A stretch of 64,000 bases of DNA from Diplodia intermedia (GCA_021495925.1 JAKEKT010000006.1:434001-498000), one strand, 5' to 3'. Shown: positions 10,768-21,803, counted from the stretch's first letter. Numbers and translations: made by a program. The notes: generated by a model not told the origin, from the sequence alone.

Positions 10768-12893
10768 GCTTGGCAGCTTTGTTCGGACGCAGGATCGAAG
10801 CTGCGGCCGCCGCAATGGTTTGCAGGCAGCAAAGGACCGTTTTGAATGCGGAACGCCCGGGTTCGGGAGCGGGGACAGCCGATGTACAGGGTCCGGGTCG
10901 GGAGCATCAGGTCGTTGTTGGACGGCACTTGCCGCCCGTATCGATCTGCTGCAAATCGGGCAAGGTGGAGCTGGGGCGTGGTGTTTTTTGCGTTGCGGGG
11001 GCTGTGCTAGCTGCTCTGGCACGCTTACGCGATGCATCAGGGGGCCCTCCTGCGGCGCCAGCTCCGTCGGATATGGTCATTTGCGTTGTCTTGGTTGCGA
11101 CGAAACAACCGCGAGCTGCGTGTTTGGCTCGCGCCGGCGAGGCGTGGGATCGGCGGTGCAACTAGGTACAGTCGCTGCGCCTGGTTTGCCGGCTGCTGGC
11201 CACACATGACTTTGCCTCCTCGCTCGTTCCTGCTTCCCGTTTCGGCAGCTGCCCCTTCCTCTCCGGTCTACGGTGCTGCCCGTGGAGCATGCCGCTGCAG
11301 GTCCGCTCACTCTGTGACTTGATGCGCTCCCGTGTCAATCTCTCCGGGATCGCTGCCCCAGCCGTGACGATCTTGCCACAGATTTATCAGCTCCACACCA
11401 CGAGAACACCTGTCCCCGTTACGCGGATCCCATCGTCCCATCCCTATATTACCGAAGCCCTCCCACACGCCAACGCCACAGCGCCATCTTCCGTGCTGAC
11501 GCACGCCGGGCGGAGTGCACGCCGGGCTGACATTGGCTCCCTCTGCTGCCTGATGAAGTTGTGCTGCTGTGTGACATCGGATAGGCCGTCGTAACGCCAT
11601 AGTCGCAGGACGATCGCTTGGCCGGGCATCTCGTGGCCATGGAAAGTTCCGTCTACCCATCACCACGCTTTCTGTAGCCGGTACGCTTGCCGTTACTCAA
11701 ACACCTACTTGGACCTTAGTCAGACCGAGAGAGGCAGGCACGGAACACCAACCCACCGTGCTCAGGAATCGCCTTCGCGCTGGACTCAAAGAGAACTCTG
11801 CCCCGCTTCGCCGATGCCACGCCTCCAACACCGCGTCCATTCTCCCGGGTCTGGGTCTGAGTCTGAACCGTCTGGTTGGGCTCAGAGCATGGACCTCTGC
11901 AACCAGCCAATGGTAGCACAGTGTCCGGAAATGGGGCATATCGTGTAGGAGCTGTGGTAGTTAGGACCCTCCAAGCGGCTTTTTACCTTGTAGATACTTC
12001 CGGCAACCTTTCTTCACCATTTGTCTGAAACTGCGCCAGGGGATGCTGACTCGGTGCTCAGGACTCAGCTACATGATGGCAAGTGAGATCTCTGTCACGC
12101 TCACGTTGCTCCACATGACAAATGTGAGCCCCAGCCGGCACCATGTCTCCGTACTGGGCAGCAAATTGAGTATAAAGCCCCGGAGCCTTGAATCGCCGGT
12201 CGAGAAGGCTTGCGACGACGGGATGATTCATTTTCCGTACAAAGCTTTCGGCCGCGGTGATGGTTTGCCGGTTGTTCGGTCCCGGAAGCCGGACAGACGA
12301 CCGACGGTGGGTGACTTCCCAGGCCATGTTGGATGGAGGGAGTTGTGGTTGTTGGTCACAAACCGTCGAGAAATAATGGTGTAGGTAGCAATGCAGTCGG
12401 GTTTTCATGGCTCTTTGTTTGAAGCTGTGAGACGCCGTGTCGACCGGTCAACCGGCCTCTGTACCACCACATGGTCGTTTTGGGCGTCGTGGAACAAGGC
12501 CAAGTTCAATGCGCTGGTGTGGGATGAGAGGGGAGGGTAGCTTCGGCCCCGGCGACAAGCTCCGAGCTCTAGCTGGGCGACTGAGGTGATTGGTCAATCG
12601 GAGCTTGGAGAGCTCCGCAGCCGTCATGGAAGGGACCCCGCATTGCAGCAGGGGCCGTGTCCCGCCGTCGGCTTGCGCTTTGCGGCAATCCCACCACCTC
12701 TGCCGCACTGCCTCGGCCTCGGCCTCGAATGCTCCCAGCAATCCACTCCATCATGGCTCTTCACCGCCGTCATCACCTCCTGCCGCCCTGATTCTCCGCG
12801 CTTCGGTGCTTCCCCGTCCTCCAATTCCTTCTCGTTGGGATCCTGACAGCAGCAGCAGCAGCAGCTTGAGCCTCCCCTCTTCCCCGCACCCCA
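10768..12893. other. Divergent intergenic region, about 2.1 kb
   Basis: This lies between the divergent NmrA-like (-) and HOT (+) genes and must hold both promoters. Open frames on both strands are short, overlap one another and lack family motifs. A CAG-repeat tract (12847-12866) sits just before the HOT start codon, probably in the 5' leader. Nothing else is recognisable. Confidence 0.45.
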
Positions 12894-14533
12894 ATGGCCG
12901 CCGTCCGTATCGCACCCACGCGCGCCGCGCGCGCCACGAGCCTCCTCCGCACCATCCAGTATACCCACCCGCCAAACTGCCCCTGTCACAGCAACCCCGC
13001 CCACCATCACCACCAACCCTCGTCGGCGCACCAGCTGCTCTCGTCCGCACAGCAGTACGGCGCGCGGCACACTGGCGGCAGCCGTCGCAGCTTCGCCACC
13101 CCGCTCGACACGTCGCAGCAGAAGGAGTACGCGTTCGAGATGGCCGCCTCTTCCATCCGCTTCGGCCCGGGATGCACCAAGGAGGTTGGCATGGACTTCA
13201 CCAACATGGGTGTCAAGAAGGTCATGGTCGTGACAGACAAGACGGTGCGGAAACTGGATGCCATGAAGCAGGTCCAGGAGGGGTTGGAGCGGGAGGGCAT
13301 CGCCTTCGAGGTGTTCGACGGGACGAGGGTGGAACCTAAGGATAGCTCGTGAGTTTCCACTGACGTCTGAACGCTGCTTAGTGAACGAGGGCTGATCGGA
13401 CGCAGGATAAAGGAGGCGATTGCCTTCGCGAAACCCCATCAGGCCGATGCTTTCCTGGCAGTCGGAGGTGGATCAGTCATTGACACGGCAAAGCTCATGA
13501 ACCTTTACACTTCCTTCCCGGGTGAGTGTCCGCGCACCTGTCCACAGCATCTCCACTCGGGCTCACTCTCAGCGCAGAGGCCGATTTCCTCGACTTCGTA
13601 AACGCACCGCTCGGCCGTGGTAAGCCCATCACCTCCAAGCTGAAGCCCCTCATCGCCGTGCCCACGACCGCCGGCACTGGCTCAGAGACGACGGGCACCG
13701 CCATCTTCGACCTCGTCTCCAAAAAGGCCAAGACGGGCATCGCGCACCGCAACCTCAAGCCCACCCTCGGCATCTGCGACCCCATCAACACGCGCACCAT
13801 GCCGTCGGCCGTGCACGCCTCGTCCGGCCTCGACGTGCTCTGCCACGCGCTGGAGTCGTGGACGGCCATCCCCTACCACGAGCGCGTGCCGCGGCCGACC
13901 AACCCCATCAACCGGCCCGCCTACCAGGGCGCCAACCCCATCTCCGACATCTTCTCGCTGCAGGCCCTGCGCAGCACCGTCAAGTACCTGCCGCGCGCCG
14001 TGCGCGACCCGGACGACTGGGAGGCGCAGGAGCAGATGCTGCTGGCCGCCACCCTCGCCGGCGTCGGCTTCGGCAACGCCGGCGTCCACCTCTGCCACGG
14101 CATGAGCTACCCCATCTCGGGCCAGAACCCGGCGGGCTACCGGCACGCGGGGTACCAGGTCGAGTCCCCCATCATCCCGCACGGCGTGTCGGTCGCCGTG
14201 ACCGCGCCCGCCGTCTTCCGCTTCACGGGCGCGTCGAACCCGGACCGCCACCTGGCGGCCGCCGAGGCGTTCGGCGTCGACGTCAGCAACGTCAAGCGCG
14301 AGAGCGCCGGAGAGGTGCTGGCCGAGGCGCTGGCCCGGTTCCTCGTCGAGCTGGGCGATCAGCCGCGCGGCCTGAAGGCGCTGGGGTTCGCCCGCGCCGA
14401 CGTCGATGCGCTCGTCGAGGGGACCATTCCGCAGGCGAGGGTGCTGATGCTGGCGCCGAGTTTGGAGATGCGCGAGGTGGAGAGGGAGAGGGAGCAGTTG
14501 AGGGGGTTGTTTGAGGAGGCGATGGAGTATTGA
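12894..14533 (+). CDS. Mitochondrial hydroxyacid-oxoacid transhydrogenase (ADHFE1-type)
   Basis: Three exons (12894-13348, 13406-13521, 13578-14533) give 508 aa. The first 65 or so residues are Arg/His/Ser-rich without acidic residues until late, as in a mitochondrial presequence. The body is an iron-dependent alcohol dehydrogenase fold: GGGSVIDTAK for NAD binding, VPTTAGTGSETT, and metal-site helices with PSAVHASSGLDVLCHALESW and HLCHGMSYPISG. The GYQVESPIIPHG region matches the HOT subfamily better than simple alcohol dehydrogenases. HOT oxidises 4-hydroxybutyrate while reducing 2-oxoglutarate to D-2-hydroxyglutarate. The large 3' exon is very GC-rich, so its opposite strand is also open, but only this frame has domain content. 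Confidence 0.9.
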
Positions 14534-15061
14534 TGGATATGGTTGTCTGCGGAGAGGGGGGAATGTAGTTGTATCCTGCCGGTGGCCATATGTGTTGTTG
14601 AATTATCTTGACATTGCCAGACGGCCTTGTGTCCATACTTGTTTATGACAGTTGCCCAAGGCTACTTGCTCCAGTCGATCTGTTCAACATTACTCTTGAA
14701 TGCCACACCGGTTTTTCGAACGAGCAAGAAGCCTGCGTATTCGGTGGGGGGAAGCGCCGTGAGGAGACCGCTTGCTGGCTACCCGGCAGATCTCCAAGTG
14801 CAGGCAGGCCGTGAAGCTCGTCTCGGCGAGATAAGAACCAAAATGTGGATAGACCGAATGTCCGACTGTTATGGAAATAGAAAGGCTCGGTCGGTCCGTG
14901 ACGAAATTTCTTAACTATCTGGGCACGCCAAGCAGCCGAGAATGATGCGAATGCCCGAATCTCGAATCGAACGCGGAGAACGTCGCGGCTGCGCTGTGAG
15001 TGGAGCTGCCTACATAGCTCTAGCGAACAAAAAAAATTGTAGAAAGAAAAAAGAACTTTCT
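14534..15061. other. 3' flank of HOT gene; tRNA downstream flank
   Basis: No coding signal is seen. Two A-runs on the + strand, at 15029-15036 and 15047-15052, become T-runs downstream of the minus-strand tRNA gene. Confidence 0.5.
15029..15052 (-). terminator. RNA polymerase III terminator, T6 plus T8
   Basis: On the minus strand, runs of six and eight T follow the end of the initiator tRNA gene by about 10 and 25 nt. This is the standard Pol III stop signal with a back-up. Confidence 0.75.
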
Positions 15062-15191
15062 TAGCTGAAAGTGGTTTCGATCCACTGTCCTCCGGGTTAT
15101 GAGCCCGGCGCTGTTGAGGTTGTTAGTCGACTGTTCGGATCGTTGATGTTTGAGTGGGAACTGCTTACCGCTTCCGCTGCGCCATTCAGCT
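15062..15191 (-). tRNA. Initiator tRNA-Met (CAU) with a 58-nt GT-AG intron in the D-stem
   Basis: Removing 15168-15111 leaves a perfect 72-nt initiator tRNA. The acceptor stem is AGCTGAA/TTCAGCT with the A1:U72 pair typical of eukaryotic initiators. The D-stem is GCGC/GCGC. The anticodon stem has three consecutive G:C pairs flanking CTCATAA, and the T-loop is ATCGAAA (A54, A60), again initiator-specific. A-box (TGGCGCAGCGG) and B-box (GGATCGAAACC) are intact. The insert lies between positions 24 and 25 (one-base ambiguity), not at 37/38. It starts GTAAGC, has GACTAACA with the likely branch A 12 nt from the end, and finishes AACAG, exactly like a short fungal mRNA intron. The tRNA identity is secure; how the insert is removed is inference. 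Confidence 0.88.
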
Positions 15192-16552
15192 TTTTGTATT
15201 GGTTGAAATTGCCAGCGTGGTATCTATACTTTACCCGTCTTTTCTTCGAGCTGCACAACATCGTGAGATGCAACGATCATACAAAGAAATGAGAGAAGCT
15301 AGTAATGCAGTGTCAGCAATATGATGTCGAATATCTCGATGTCTGATGACTCGACGGCCACACCTTAGTGAACCTAACTGAGAAAGTGAAGTTGGGTGCC
15401 ACCGCTGACCTCGAACTGAGCATTATTCACAACGTTGTGGGCTGGAGCATAATTTTGCTCTCCAAAATCCATGGCGAAATTCCCCCTTCGATCCTTTTTG
15501 GTCGGCTCTCTCTATCTGCCTTTTGATATTGCATACATGTAATTGTGGATACCGATCGTGGATGATAAGAGGCTGATTCAGACGAGGTCGTAGTAGGTGA
15601 ACTTCGCGTTTACTCGCGGGGCGCCCTTGTGGATATGCACAGCACTAGTGATCTGGAAAGATCATTTGCTTACTCGGCATCATGACGTGGGATTTTTGTT
15701 TGAAGAGGACTGTGTTGACTAATTATATCTTCTACACCATCGGAGAATTCTATCCTTGTCTCCATCAACTGACCTCAGCAGCTTAATTTTGATGCCGCGA
15801 TTATTAAGCCGGAAACCCTAACAAATCCACGCAGGGCCGTGACATGCGGGGTCGTCATGTACCGAGTAGCTTCTTTAGCGCTTATCTGTGAGGTTCCTCA
15901 GAACCGCCATCCTACGACTGTAGATATTATTGATGTGGCCGCCTTCGAATGGAGAATTTGTCATCCATATTTGTCATCAACTCGGCGCAAACTCGTTGGG
16001 GCTCGGGGCAAAGTTCACGCTTGGGCGCCTTGGACCTTGTGCAGCGTCTAAGTTTCCGAGACCAAAGCTCAACTTGTTTCCTGCTGTCCCAAAGAACTAG
16101 ACGAGAAAGTCAACAAGGTGTTATAATTTTGACTTTTGCCAAGCCAAGGGCGGGGTACCACCGTTGGATACCCCACACATTGTTAGGCGGTACATTCCGG
16201 AGCCTAATTCAAGGGCTATGCTTGGAAGCACGTAGCTTTTTTTTTTTTTTTCTGTTGCATACCATGAACACCATGGTGGTGCAGCGCAGGAGCGGTGTGT
16301 GATGATGACAACGCTTCAGAAGAGGGGCCTGGATCAGACGGAGGGCGCGGATCTCCACCAGTTTGCCCGGGCCCACCATGACGTTGAGTCCGTAAGCTTC
16401 CTTTGGATGGTTGATCCGTTCCGTCTGACCGTTCCGGCAAAATAGGGTCTACCTCAAGCAGCTTACGTCGCTTATAAGAATGTGAGCGGGGCGCTTATCA
16501 TCTGCTGCTTTTCGATCTCACCCCTCCCTCCAAGTGATCAAGCATCAGCATC
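15192..16552. other. Intergenic region, relatively AT-rich
   Basis: This lies between the tRNA gene and the SDR gene. It has lower GC than its neighbours and no long open frames. No transposon motif or terminal repeat is evident. Decayed repeat DNA is possible but I cannot show it. A T14 run lies at about 16237-16250. Confidence 0.4.
16472..16478 (+). promoter_or_regulatory. TATA-like element for SDR gene
   Basis: TTATAAG lies 75-81 nt upstream of the ATG at 16553, a plausible core promoter position for a fungal gene with a short leader. Confidence 0.45.
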
Positions 16553-17740
16553 ATGTCGCCCATTGATAACCCGGCGATCCCCAAGGGCTCGACCGTCCTT
16601 GTTACCGGAGCCAATGGCCTGATCGGCTCGCAGGTTGTTGACAAGCTGCTTCAGCTTGGCTACAAGGTCCGCGGAACAGTGAGAGACACGAAGAAGAATG
16701 CGTGGATGAGCGAGCTCCTTGATGAGAGATATGGAAAGGGTCAATTTGAGCTTGTCTCTGTCCCAGACATGGCGGTTGAAGGAGCCTTCGACGAGGCCAA
16801 GAAAGGTAAAGCTGGTACGCTCTGAGCTTCGAATGTACAGGTGCTGACTTCCCAGGGGTTACTGCATTCATTCACGTTGCTTCGGTTTTGTCTTTCGACG
16901 CCAATCCGCAGAATGTGATCCCCCCGGTTATCAACGGAACCCTGGTCGCGGCCAAGGCGGCGGCCAGTGAGCCCAGTGTCAAGCGCTTTGTTCTCACTTC
17001 TTCTTCTTGGTCGAGTACTATGCCCAAGGTAGACACCAAGATGGTAATGGATGAGAACTCGTGGAACGAAGATGCCGTCAAAGAAGCGTGGAGAGAGGGC
17101 GCAGAACCCTCGCAGGCGCTTGGAGCCATCGTCTACGGAGCGAGCAAGACGCAGTCCGAACAGGCCTTGTGGAAGTGGGTCAAGGAAACGAACCCGAGCA
17201 TGACAGTCAACAGCGGTAGGTTGTACTCTCACGTTTGCGAGCTGTTCCATCTGACTCGCGCTATCAGTTCTGCCGTCCTTCAACTTTGGCAAGGCTCTAT
17301 CCTTCAAGCACCAGGGTCACCCATCCACCTCAGGCTCGATCCAGGGGATATGGGAAGGGAACATTGAGCCCTTCAGGTTCTTTCCGCCGCGTAAGTTGCT
17401 CCTGAACCATGGCCAGCACAGTCTTTTAACAAAGCCTCTAGAGCATTTCGTCGACGTCGAGGATGCAGCGTGGCTCCATGTTGCAGCAGCAATTCACCCA
17501 GATGTCAAGAGTGAGCGCATCTTCGGCGTGGCGGCGCCATACCAGTTCAATGATATTCTCGAGTGGTTGCGCAAGACGTACCCCGACCACAAGTTCCCTG
17601 AGGACTTTATGCAAGGTCGCGACCTCACCGAGTGGAAGCCACGGAGTCGAGCTGAAGCGCTCTTGAGGGAGATGGGCCAGCCTGGCTTCACTAGCATAGA
17701 GGAGTCCGTGAAGAAGAACCTGGAAGGGCTAGCTTACTAG
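16553..17740 (+). CDS. Extended SDR aldehyde/ketone reductase
   Basis: Four exons (16553-16805, 16856-17215, 17268-17390, 17442-17740) give 344 aa. It has the N-terminal nucleotide-binding motif VLVTGANGLIGSQVVDKLL, the strand IHVASVLSF, a Ser segment (FVLTSSSWSS) and the catalytic Tyr-Lys pair in VYGASKTQSE. The pattern fits the extended SDR family of NADPH-dependent aldehyde and ketone reductases (dihydroflavonol reductase / Sporobolomyces aldehyde reductase II-like). The C-terminal substrate domain includes EHFVDVEDAAWLHVAA. It is probably cytosolic. The substrate is unknown. All introns are 50-52 nt and phase 1. Confidence 0.88.
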
Positions 17741-18141
17741 GCGCGCTGGTCAAGCGGGGAAAGCGAAGCCATTATGACCAAGTCCTGAATACAATGATGA
17801 ACTTGATAAAGTGTTGAGATTGCCTCCGTGATACCAGGTGGAACGCCGGAGATGGCGGGGAGTGATGGGAACGTGGAGAGGGCCGGGACGGCTCCGCGGC
17901 AGGAGAGATCGCGTTCTCACGAGGAGACGCGTTCTCTGGGTGAGTGGGGCGCAGGCAGCGACGAAGCGACGCGCGGTTGCCGGGCAACGAGGGCGGTGGC
18001 GATAAGAAGTCCGATGCATCAACACCTTGGCCGCCGTCCCTCTCCAAGCTGCGCCCGCCAACCCCACCAATCTTTAGCGCCGGGCACCCCAAAGGTTCGT
18101 TTCCTCCGCACCCCGTCGATCTGCCTTGCGCTCTGACCCTC
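17741..18141. other. Spacer and likely leader of the SNF2 gene
   Basis: The open frame of the SNF2 gene extends back to about 17944 without an ATG. The composition is basic and low-complexity, so I treat it as 5' leader. Confidence 0.4.
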
Positions 18142-21100
18142 ATGGACAACCGCAGGAAAGACTCGCGCCGCCGGGCATTTCGGCCTATCAATAACCTCTC
18201 GTCGCAAACGAGCCCTTCGTTCTCTCGCCACACCACCACCAGGGTGCAACCTACACGGGCCCACACCAATACAGCTTCGCCTGAAATCCTGCCCAGCTAC
18301 CCTCGCTCTTCTGGCAAGGTCGAGCAGACAGACTTCCTACAGGCCGGACTGCAAGATTGTCGGCTGCCCGATAGCCCAGGCAGCAGCCTAATTCTCGGAG
18401 ACGACAGCTCGCTGTTTGACGAGCGCGAACTCGGTACCGAGCTCAGCCCGCATCTACCAAACCCGGAACCACACTCAAGAACCGTCCCACAACTCGAACG
18501 CATCGTCCACACTTCACGGCTTACGTCACAAGGCACAATGGTCAATGAGAGGGAGCCGCTCAGGGCGTCCGGTCAACAGCCGCCGGCACGTCCGGTGTTC
18601 GGCGTGGCTAACGAGGGCCCCAAGTTCGGCGAGGCTAGTCCCTTGCGAAACCCGTTGAAGCGGGACAAGTACTCCAATCTCTTCGTCCAACACAAGCCGG
18701 GCGTTTCACGCCCCGAGTTCCACAAGACCAATACTAGGGGCTTCGTTCCTGGCCAACAGCAGGATCAGGATGTCGTCGAGATCCCCAAGCCGGCGGCCCC
18801 GAGGCCCCAGACCGTTGGTCCAGCTCCGAGACCCATCTACTCCTCCGCTCGCCCAGTGGGAGGTTTCCAGCCGATCAACGGCAACGTCATTCCCGAGCGC
18901 CTCGACTTTTCGAAGAAATCGACAATCGACCTGACCAACAGCGACGACGACGAGTTCGACCCTGACGCTGCCATCCGTGACGATCGCTTCGGCGCCGCAG
19001 ACCCCTTCGCCTATGTCGACGCCAACCAAGCAAGCGAAAACATAAAGAACCTGTTGGAGGGCGCTTTCGACGATGAAGAGGACAGACCCAAGACTAGGCT
19101 GCGCAAGAGGTCGCAAGCGAAGAAGCGCGCAGACGAGCAGGCCTCCAACTTGGCCGACAAATTGAAGGCCTTGGAGGTAAAGGCCCAAGAGAAGGAGAAG
19201 GAAGCGGAACCGGAGGAAGAGGAAGAGGAGGATGACGGTACCGTAGATGGTCTAGCCGTCAAGCTCCTCCCCCACCAAGTCGATGGCGTTTCGTGGATGA
19301 TGGACAAGGAAGTTGGCCAGCGCAAGAAGAATGGAGTTCTGCCCAAGGGTGGTATCCTTGCTGATGACATGGGTCTTGGTAAGACCATCCAGGCACTTGC
19401 CCTCATTCTTACCAACCCTCGCCCGGACCCCGAGGAACCCTCGGAAGAGAAGCCCAAGGACAAGAAAAAGAAACTCCCATCGACAGTCTGCAGGAGCACA
19501 TTGGTCGTCGCTCCGCTTGCGCTTATCAAGCAGTGGGAGAGCGAGGTCAAGACGAAGGTTCTGTCTTCCCACAAGCTGAAGGTTCTCGTGCACCATGGTC
19601 CTTCGCGCACCAAGCGGGCCGATGAGCTGAAGAAGTATGACATTGTCGTGACCACCTACCAAATCCTCGCTTCGGAACATGCTGCTAGCTCGGACGGGCC
19701 CGACGGCCCCAAGATCGGATGTTACGGCGTGCATTGGTACCGCGTCATGCTTGATGAGGCTCACAGTATCAAGAATCGCAACGCAAAGATGACCCAGGCT
19801 TCCTATGCTCTCAGATCGCACTACCGCTGGTGCTTGACTGGCACTCCCATGCAAAACAACCTTGACGAGCTGCAGAGCTTGATTAGGTTCCTCCGGATCA
19901 AGCCGTACGACGAGCTCAGCCGCTGGAAGAACGACATCGCAGGCCCAATGAAGAGCGGTCGCGGAAACCTTGCCATGCGCAGGCTACAGGTGTTCCTGAA
20001 AGCATTCATGAAGCGCAGGACCAAGGACGTACTGAAGCAGGCGGGCGCACTTAACCCTGGTGGAAAGCCCACCGCGGAGGGCGAGAAGAGCGAAGGTTTC
20101 AGGATCGTGGGGCGCAAGATTGAGACTGTCGTTGCCGAATTCAGCCCAGAGGAGCGCAGCTTCTACGATCGCCTGGCAGACAGGGCACAAAGCCGTCTCA
20201 ATGAGATGATGGGTGGAGAGAAGGCTGATTACATTGGCGCTTTGGTTCTGCTCCTACGTCTGAGACAGGCTTGTAACCACCCCGAGCTTGTTGGCGGCCA
20301 GGTCGGCAAGGACAAGGATGCCATCAACGGCGCAGGCACTGGCATCCCCAAGGAGATGCAGACTCCGAGAAAACCCAGGGCAGAGGAGGCCAAGGAGCTA
20401 GATGACCTTGCGGACTTGTTCGGCGGTATCAGCGTGGCGACGAAGCATTGCGACGTCTGCCAAATTGAACTCTCGAAGTCTGAAGCTTCTGCTGGTGCTG
20501 TGAGATGCGCAGACTGCGACGCCGACCTCGCAGCTCAGAAATCGAGGCACAAGAAGAAGAAGCACGGATCGAAAAAGGCCAAGAAGGAGATTGTCGAGGA
20601 TGAGGATGATAGTGATGAGGACGAATCTCCCGTGAAGCCTACCAAGCTCATGCGCAAGAAGAGGGTTGTTCTGGACAGCGACGACGAAGACGAGGAGGGC
20701 GAGTGGCTCGTTCCCGAGGACCAGCGTGAGAGTGAAGACCTTGGTAAAGCTGGCGGCACCGACGACGAAAATGCGGAAGGCGGCGGTGACTCGTTGGGGT
20801 CTGATGACTCGGAGACTGACGATGACGAACCCGAGACACCTTCGAAGAAGAAGAAGGTCATCGATCTCGTTTCATCAGAAGGCGAGCAGCAAACGGAAGA
20901 GTCTGCTTCAGAATCGGAGGAAGAAGATGAGGACGAGGAGTCCGAAGCAGAGAGCGACGAAGCCTCGGACGAGGACCAGGGCCCAGTTCCCTCCACCAAG
21001 ATCCTTCGGTTGCTGGACATCCTCGACAAGGAGACCCCGGATCACAAGGTCATCGTCTTCAGCCAGTTTACGTCCATGCTGGACCTCATCGAACCCTTCC

Positions 21101-21705
21101 TCCGCAAGGCCGGTCACCGCTTCACCCGCTACGACGGCAGCATGCGCAACGATCTCCGTGAAGCCTCCCTCAGCAAGCTCCGCAACGACCGCGGCACACG
21201 CGTGCTCCTTTGCAGCCTCAAGTGCGGCTCGCTCGGCCTCAACCTCACCGCAGCCTCGCGCGTCGTCATCCTCGAGCCCTTCTGGAACCCCTTCGTCGAG
21301 GAACAAGCCATCGACCGCGTGCACCGTCTCAACCAGACGGTCGACGTGGTCGTCTACAAACTCACGATCCAGAAGACGGTCGAGGAGCGCATCCTGGACC
21401 TGCAGGAGGCCAAGCGCAAGCTCGCCGAAGCCGCCATCGAGGGCGGCAAGGCCATCAACAAGCTCAGCATGCGCGACATCATGAACCTCTTCCGTCGCGA
21501 GGCCGAGCACGAGCATCCCGTCGACACGCACGACATGGAGTTCAGCGGCACCGGCGCGTTCAAGGGTGTCCTCGGGCGCGCGATTGAGGGGCAGGAGAAC
21601 GTGGCGGGGGAGATGAATGCCAGGGATTGGAGTCGGGCGAGGCAGGGGAACGAGAAGAAGGCGAGTGGCGGGCGGGCTGAACATGCTGTTTATGGAAGGA
21701 GGTAG
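18142..21705 (+). CDS. Uls1-like SNF2-family DNA translocase
   Basis: Single exon, 1187 aa from the ATG at 18142. A disordered N-terminal third carries a SUMO-interaction-like motif (STIDLTNSDDDEF, about residue 260). The helicase core starts near residue 375: LLPHQVDGVSWMM, Walker A ILADDMGLGKT, DEAH in VMLDEAHSIKN, and CLTGTPMQNN. The C-terminal lobe (about 953-1090) has SLKCGSLGLNLTAAS and DRVHRLNQTVDVVVYK. Between lobes, where Uls1/Rad5/Rad16 proteins carry a C3HC4 RING, only CDVC and CADC remain (about 770-793), followed by a very acidic linker with a second SIM-like VIDLVSSE (about 906). Uls1-type enzymes remove SUMOylated proteins from DNA. Ubiquitin-ligase activity is doubtful here. 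Confidence 0.85.
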   Translation: MDNRRKDSRRRAFRPINNLSSQTSPSFSRHTTTRVQPTRAHTNTASPEILPSYPRSSGKVEQTDFLQAGLQDCRLPDSPGSSLILGDDSSLFDERELGTELSPHLPNPEPHSRTVPQLERIVHTSRLTSQGTMVNEREPLRASGQQPPARPVFGVANEGPKFGEASPLRNPLKRDKYSNLFVQHKPGVSRPEFHKTNTRGFVPGQQQDQDVVEIPKPAAPRPQTVGPAPRPIYSSARPVGGFQPINGNVIPERLDFSKKSTIDLTNSDDDEFDPDAAIRDDRFGAADPFAYVDANQASENIKNLLEGAFDDEEDRPKTRLRKRSQAKKRADEQASNLADKLKALEVKAQEKEKEAEPEEEEEEDDGTVDGLAVKLLPHQVDGVSWMMDKEVGQRKKNGVLPKGGILADDMGLGKTIQALALILTNPRPDPEEPSEEKPKDKKKKLPSTVCRSTLVVAPLALIKQWESEVKTKVLSSHKLKVLVHHGPSRTKRADELKKYDIVVTTYQILASEHAASSDGPDGPKIGCYGVHWYRVMLDEAHSIKNRNAKMTQASYALRSHYRWCLTGTPMQNNLDELQSLIRFLRIKPYDELSRWKNDIAGPMKSGRGNLAMRRLQVFLKAFMKRRTKDVLKQAGALNPGGKPTAEGEKSEGFRIVGRKIETVVAEFSPEERSFYDRLADRAQSRLNEMMGGEKADYIGALVLLLRLRQACNHPELVGGQVGKDKDAINGAGTGIPKEMQTPRKPRAEEAKELDDLADLFGGISVATKHCDVCQIELSKSEASAGAVRCADCDADLAAQKSRHKKKKHGSKKAKKEIVEDEDDSDEDESPVKPTKLMRKKRVVLDSDDEDEEGEWLVPEDQRESEDLGKAGGTDDENAEGGGDSLGSDDSETDDDEPETPSKKKKVIDLVSSEGEQQTEESASESEEEDEDEESEAESDEASDEDQGPVPSTKILRLLDILDKETPDHKVIVFSQFTSMLDLIEPFLRKAGHRFTRYDGSMRNDLREASLSKLRNDRGTRVLLCSLKCGSLGLNLTAASRVVILEPFWNPFVEEQAIDRVHRLNQTVDVVVYKLTIQKTVEERILDLQEAKRKLAEAAIEGGKAINKLSMRDIMNLFRREAEHEHPVDTHDMEFSGTGAFKGVLGRAIEGQENVAGEMNARDWSRARQGNEKKASGGRAEHAVYGRR

Positions 21706-21803
21706 AGAGCTTCTTCGGTCTTGGACTACTTACTGCTCGTGCCCTTGGTGTTTTTCGACTTTTTTTGGTTGGTTGGATGGTCTAGGGAATTTCTTGTTCC
21801 GGG

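Noticed and set aside
13682..14251. Long minus-strand frame opposite the HOT gene
   Set aside because: It is a GC-driven shadow. The plus strand carries all iron-alcohol-dehydrogenase motifs.
9553..14533. Possible secondary-metabolite cluster (NmrA reductase, SDR and neighbours)
   Set aside because: No synthase, terpene cyclase or P450 is present, and the interspersed genes are housekeeping.
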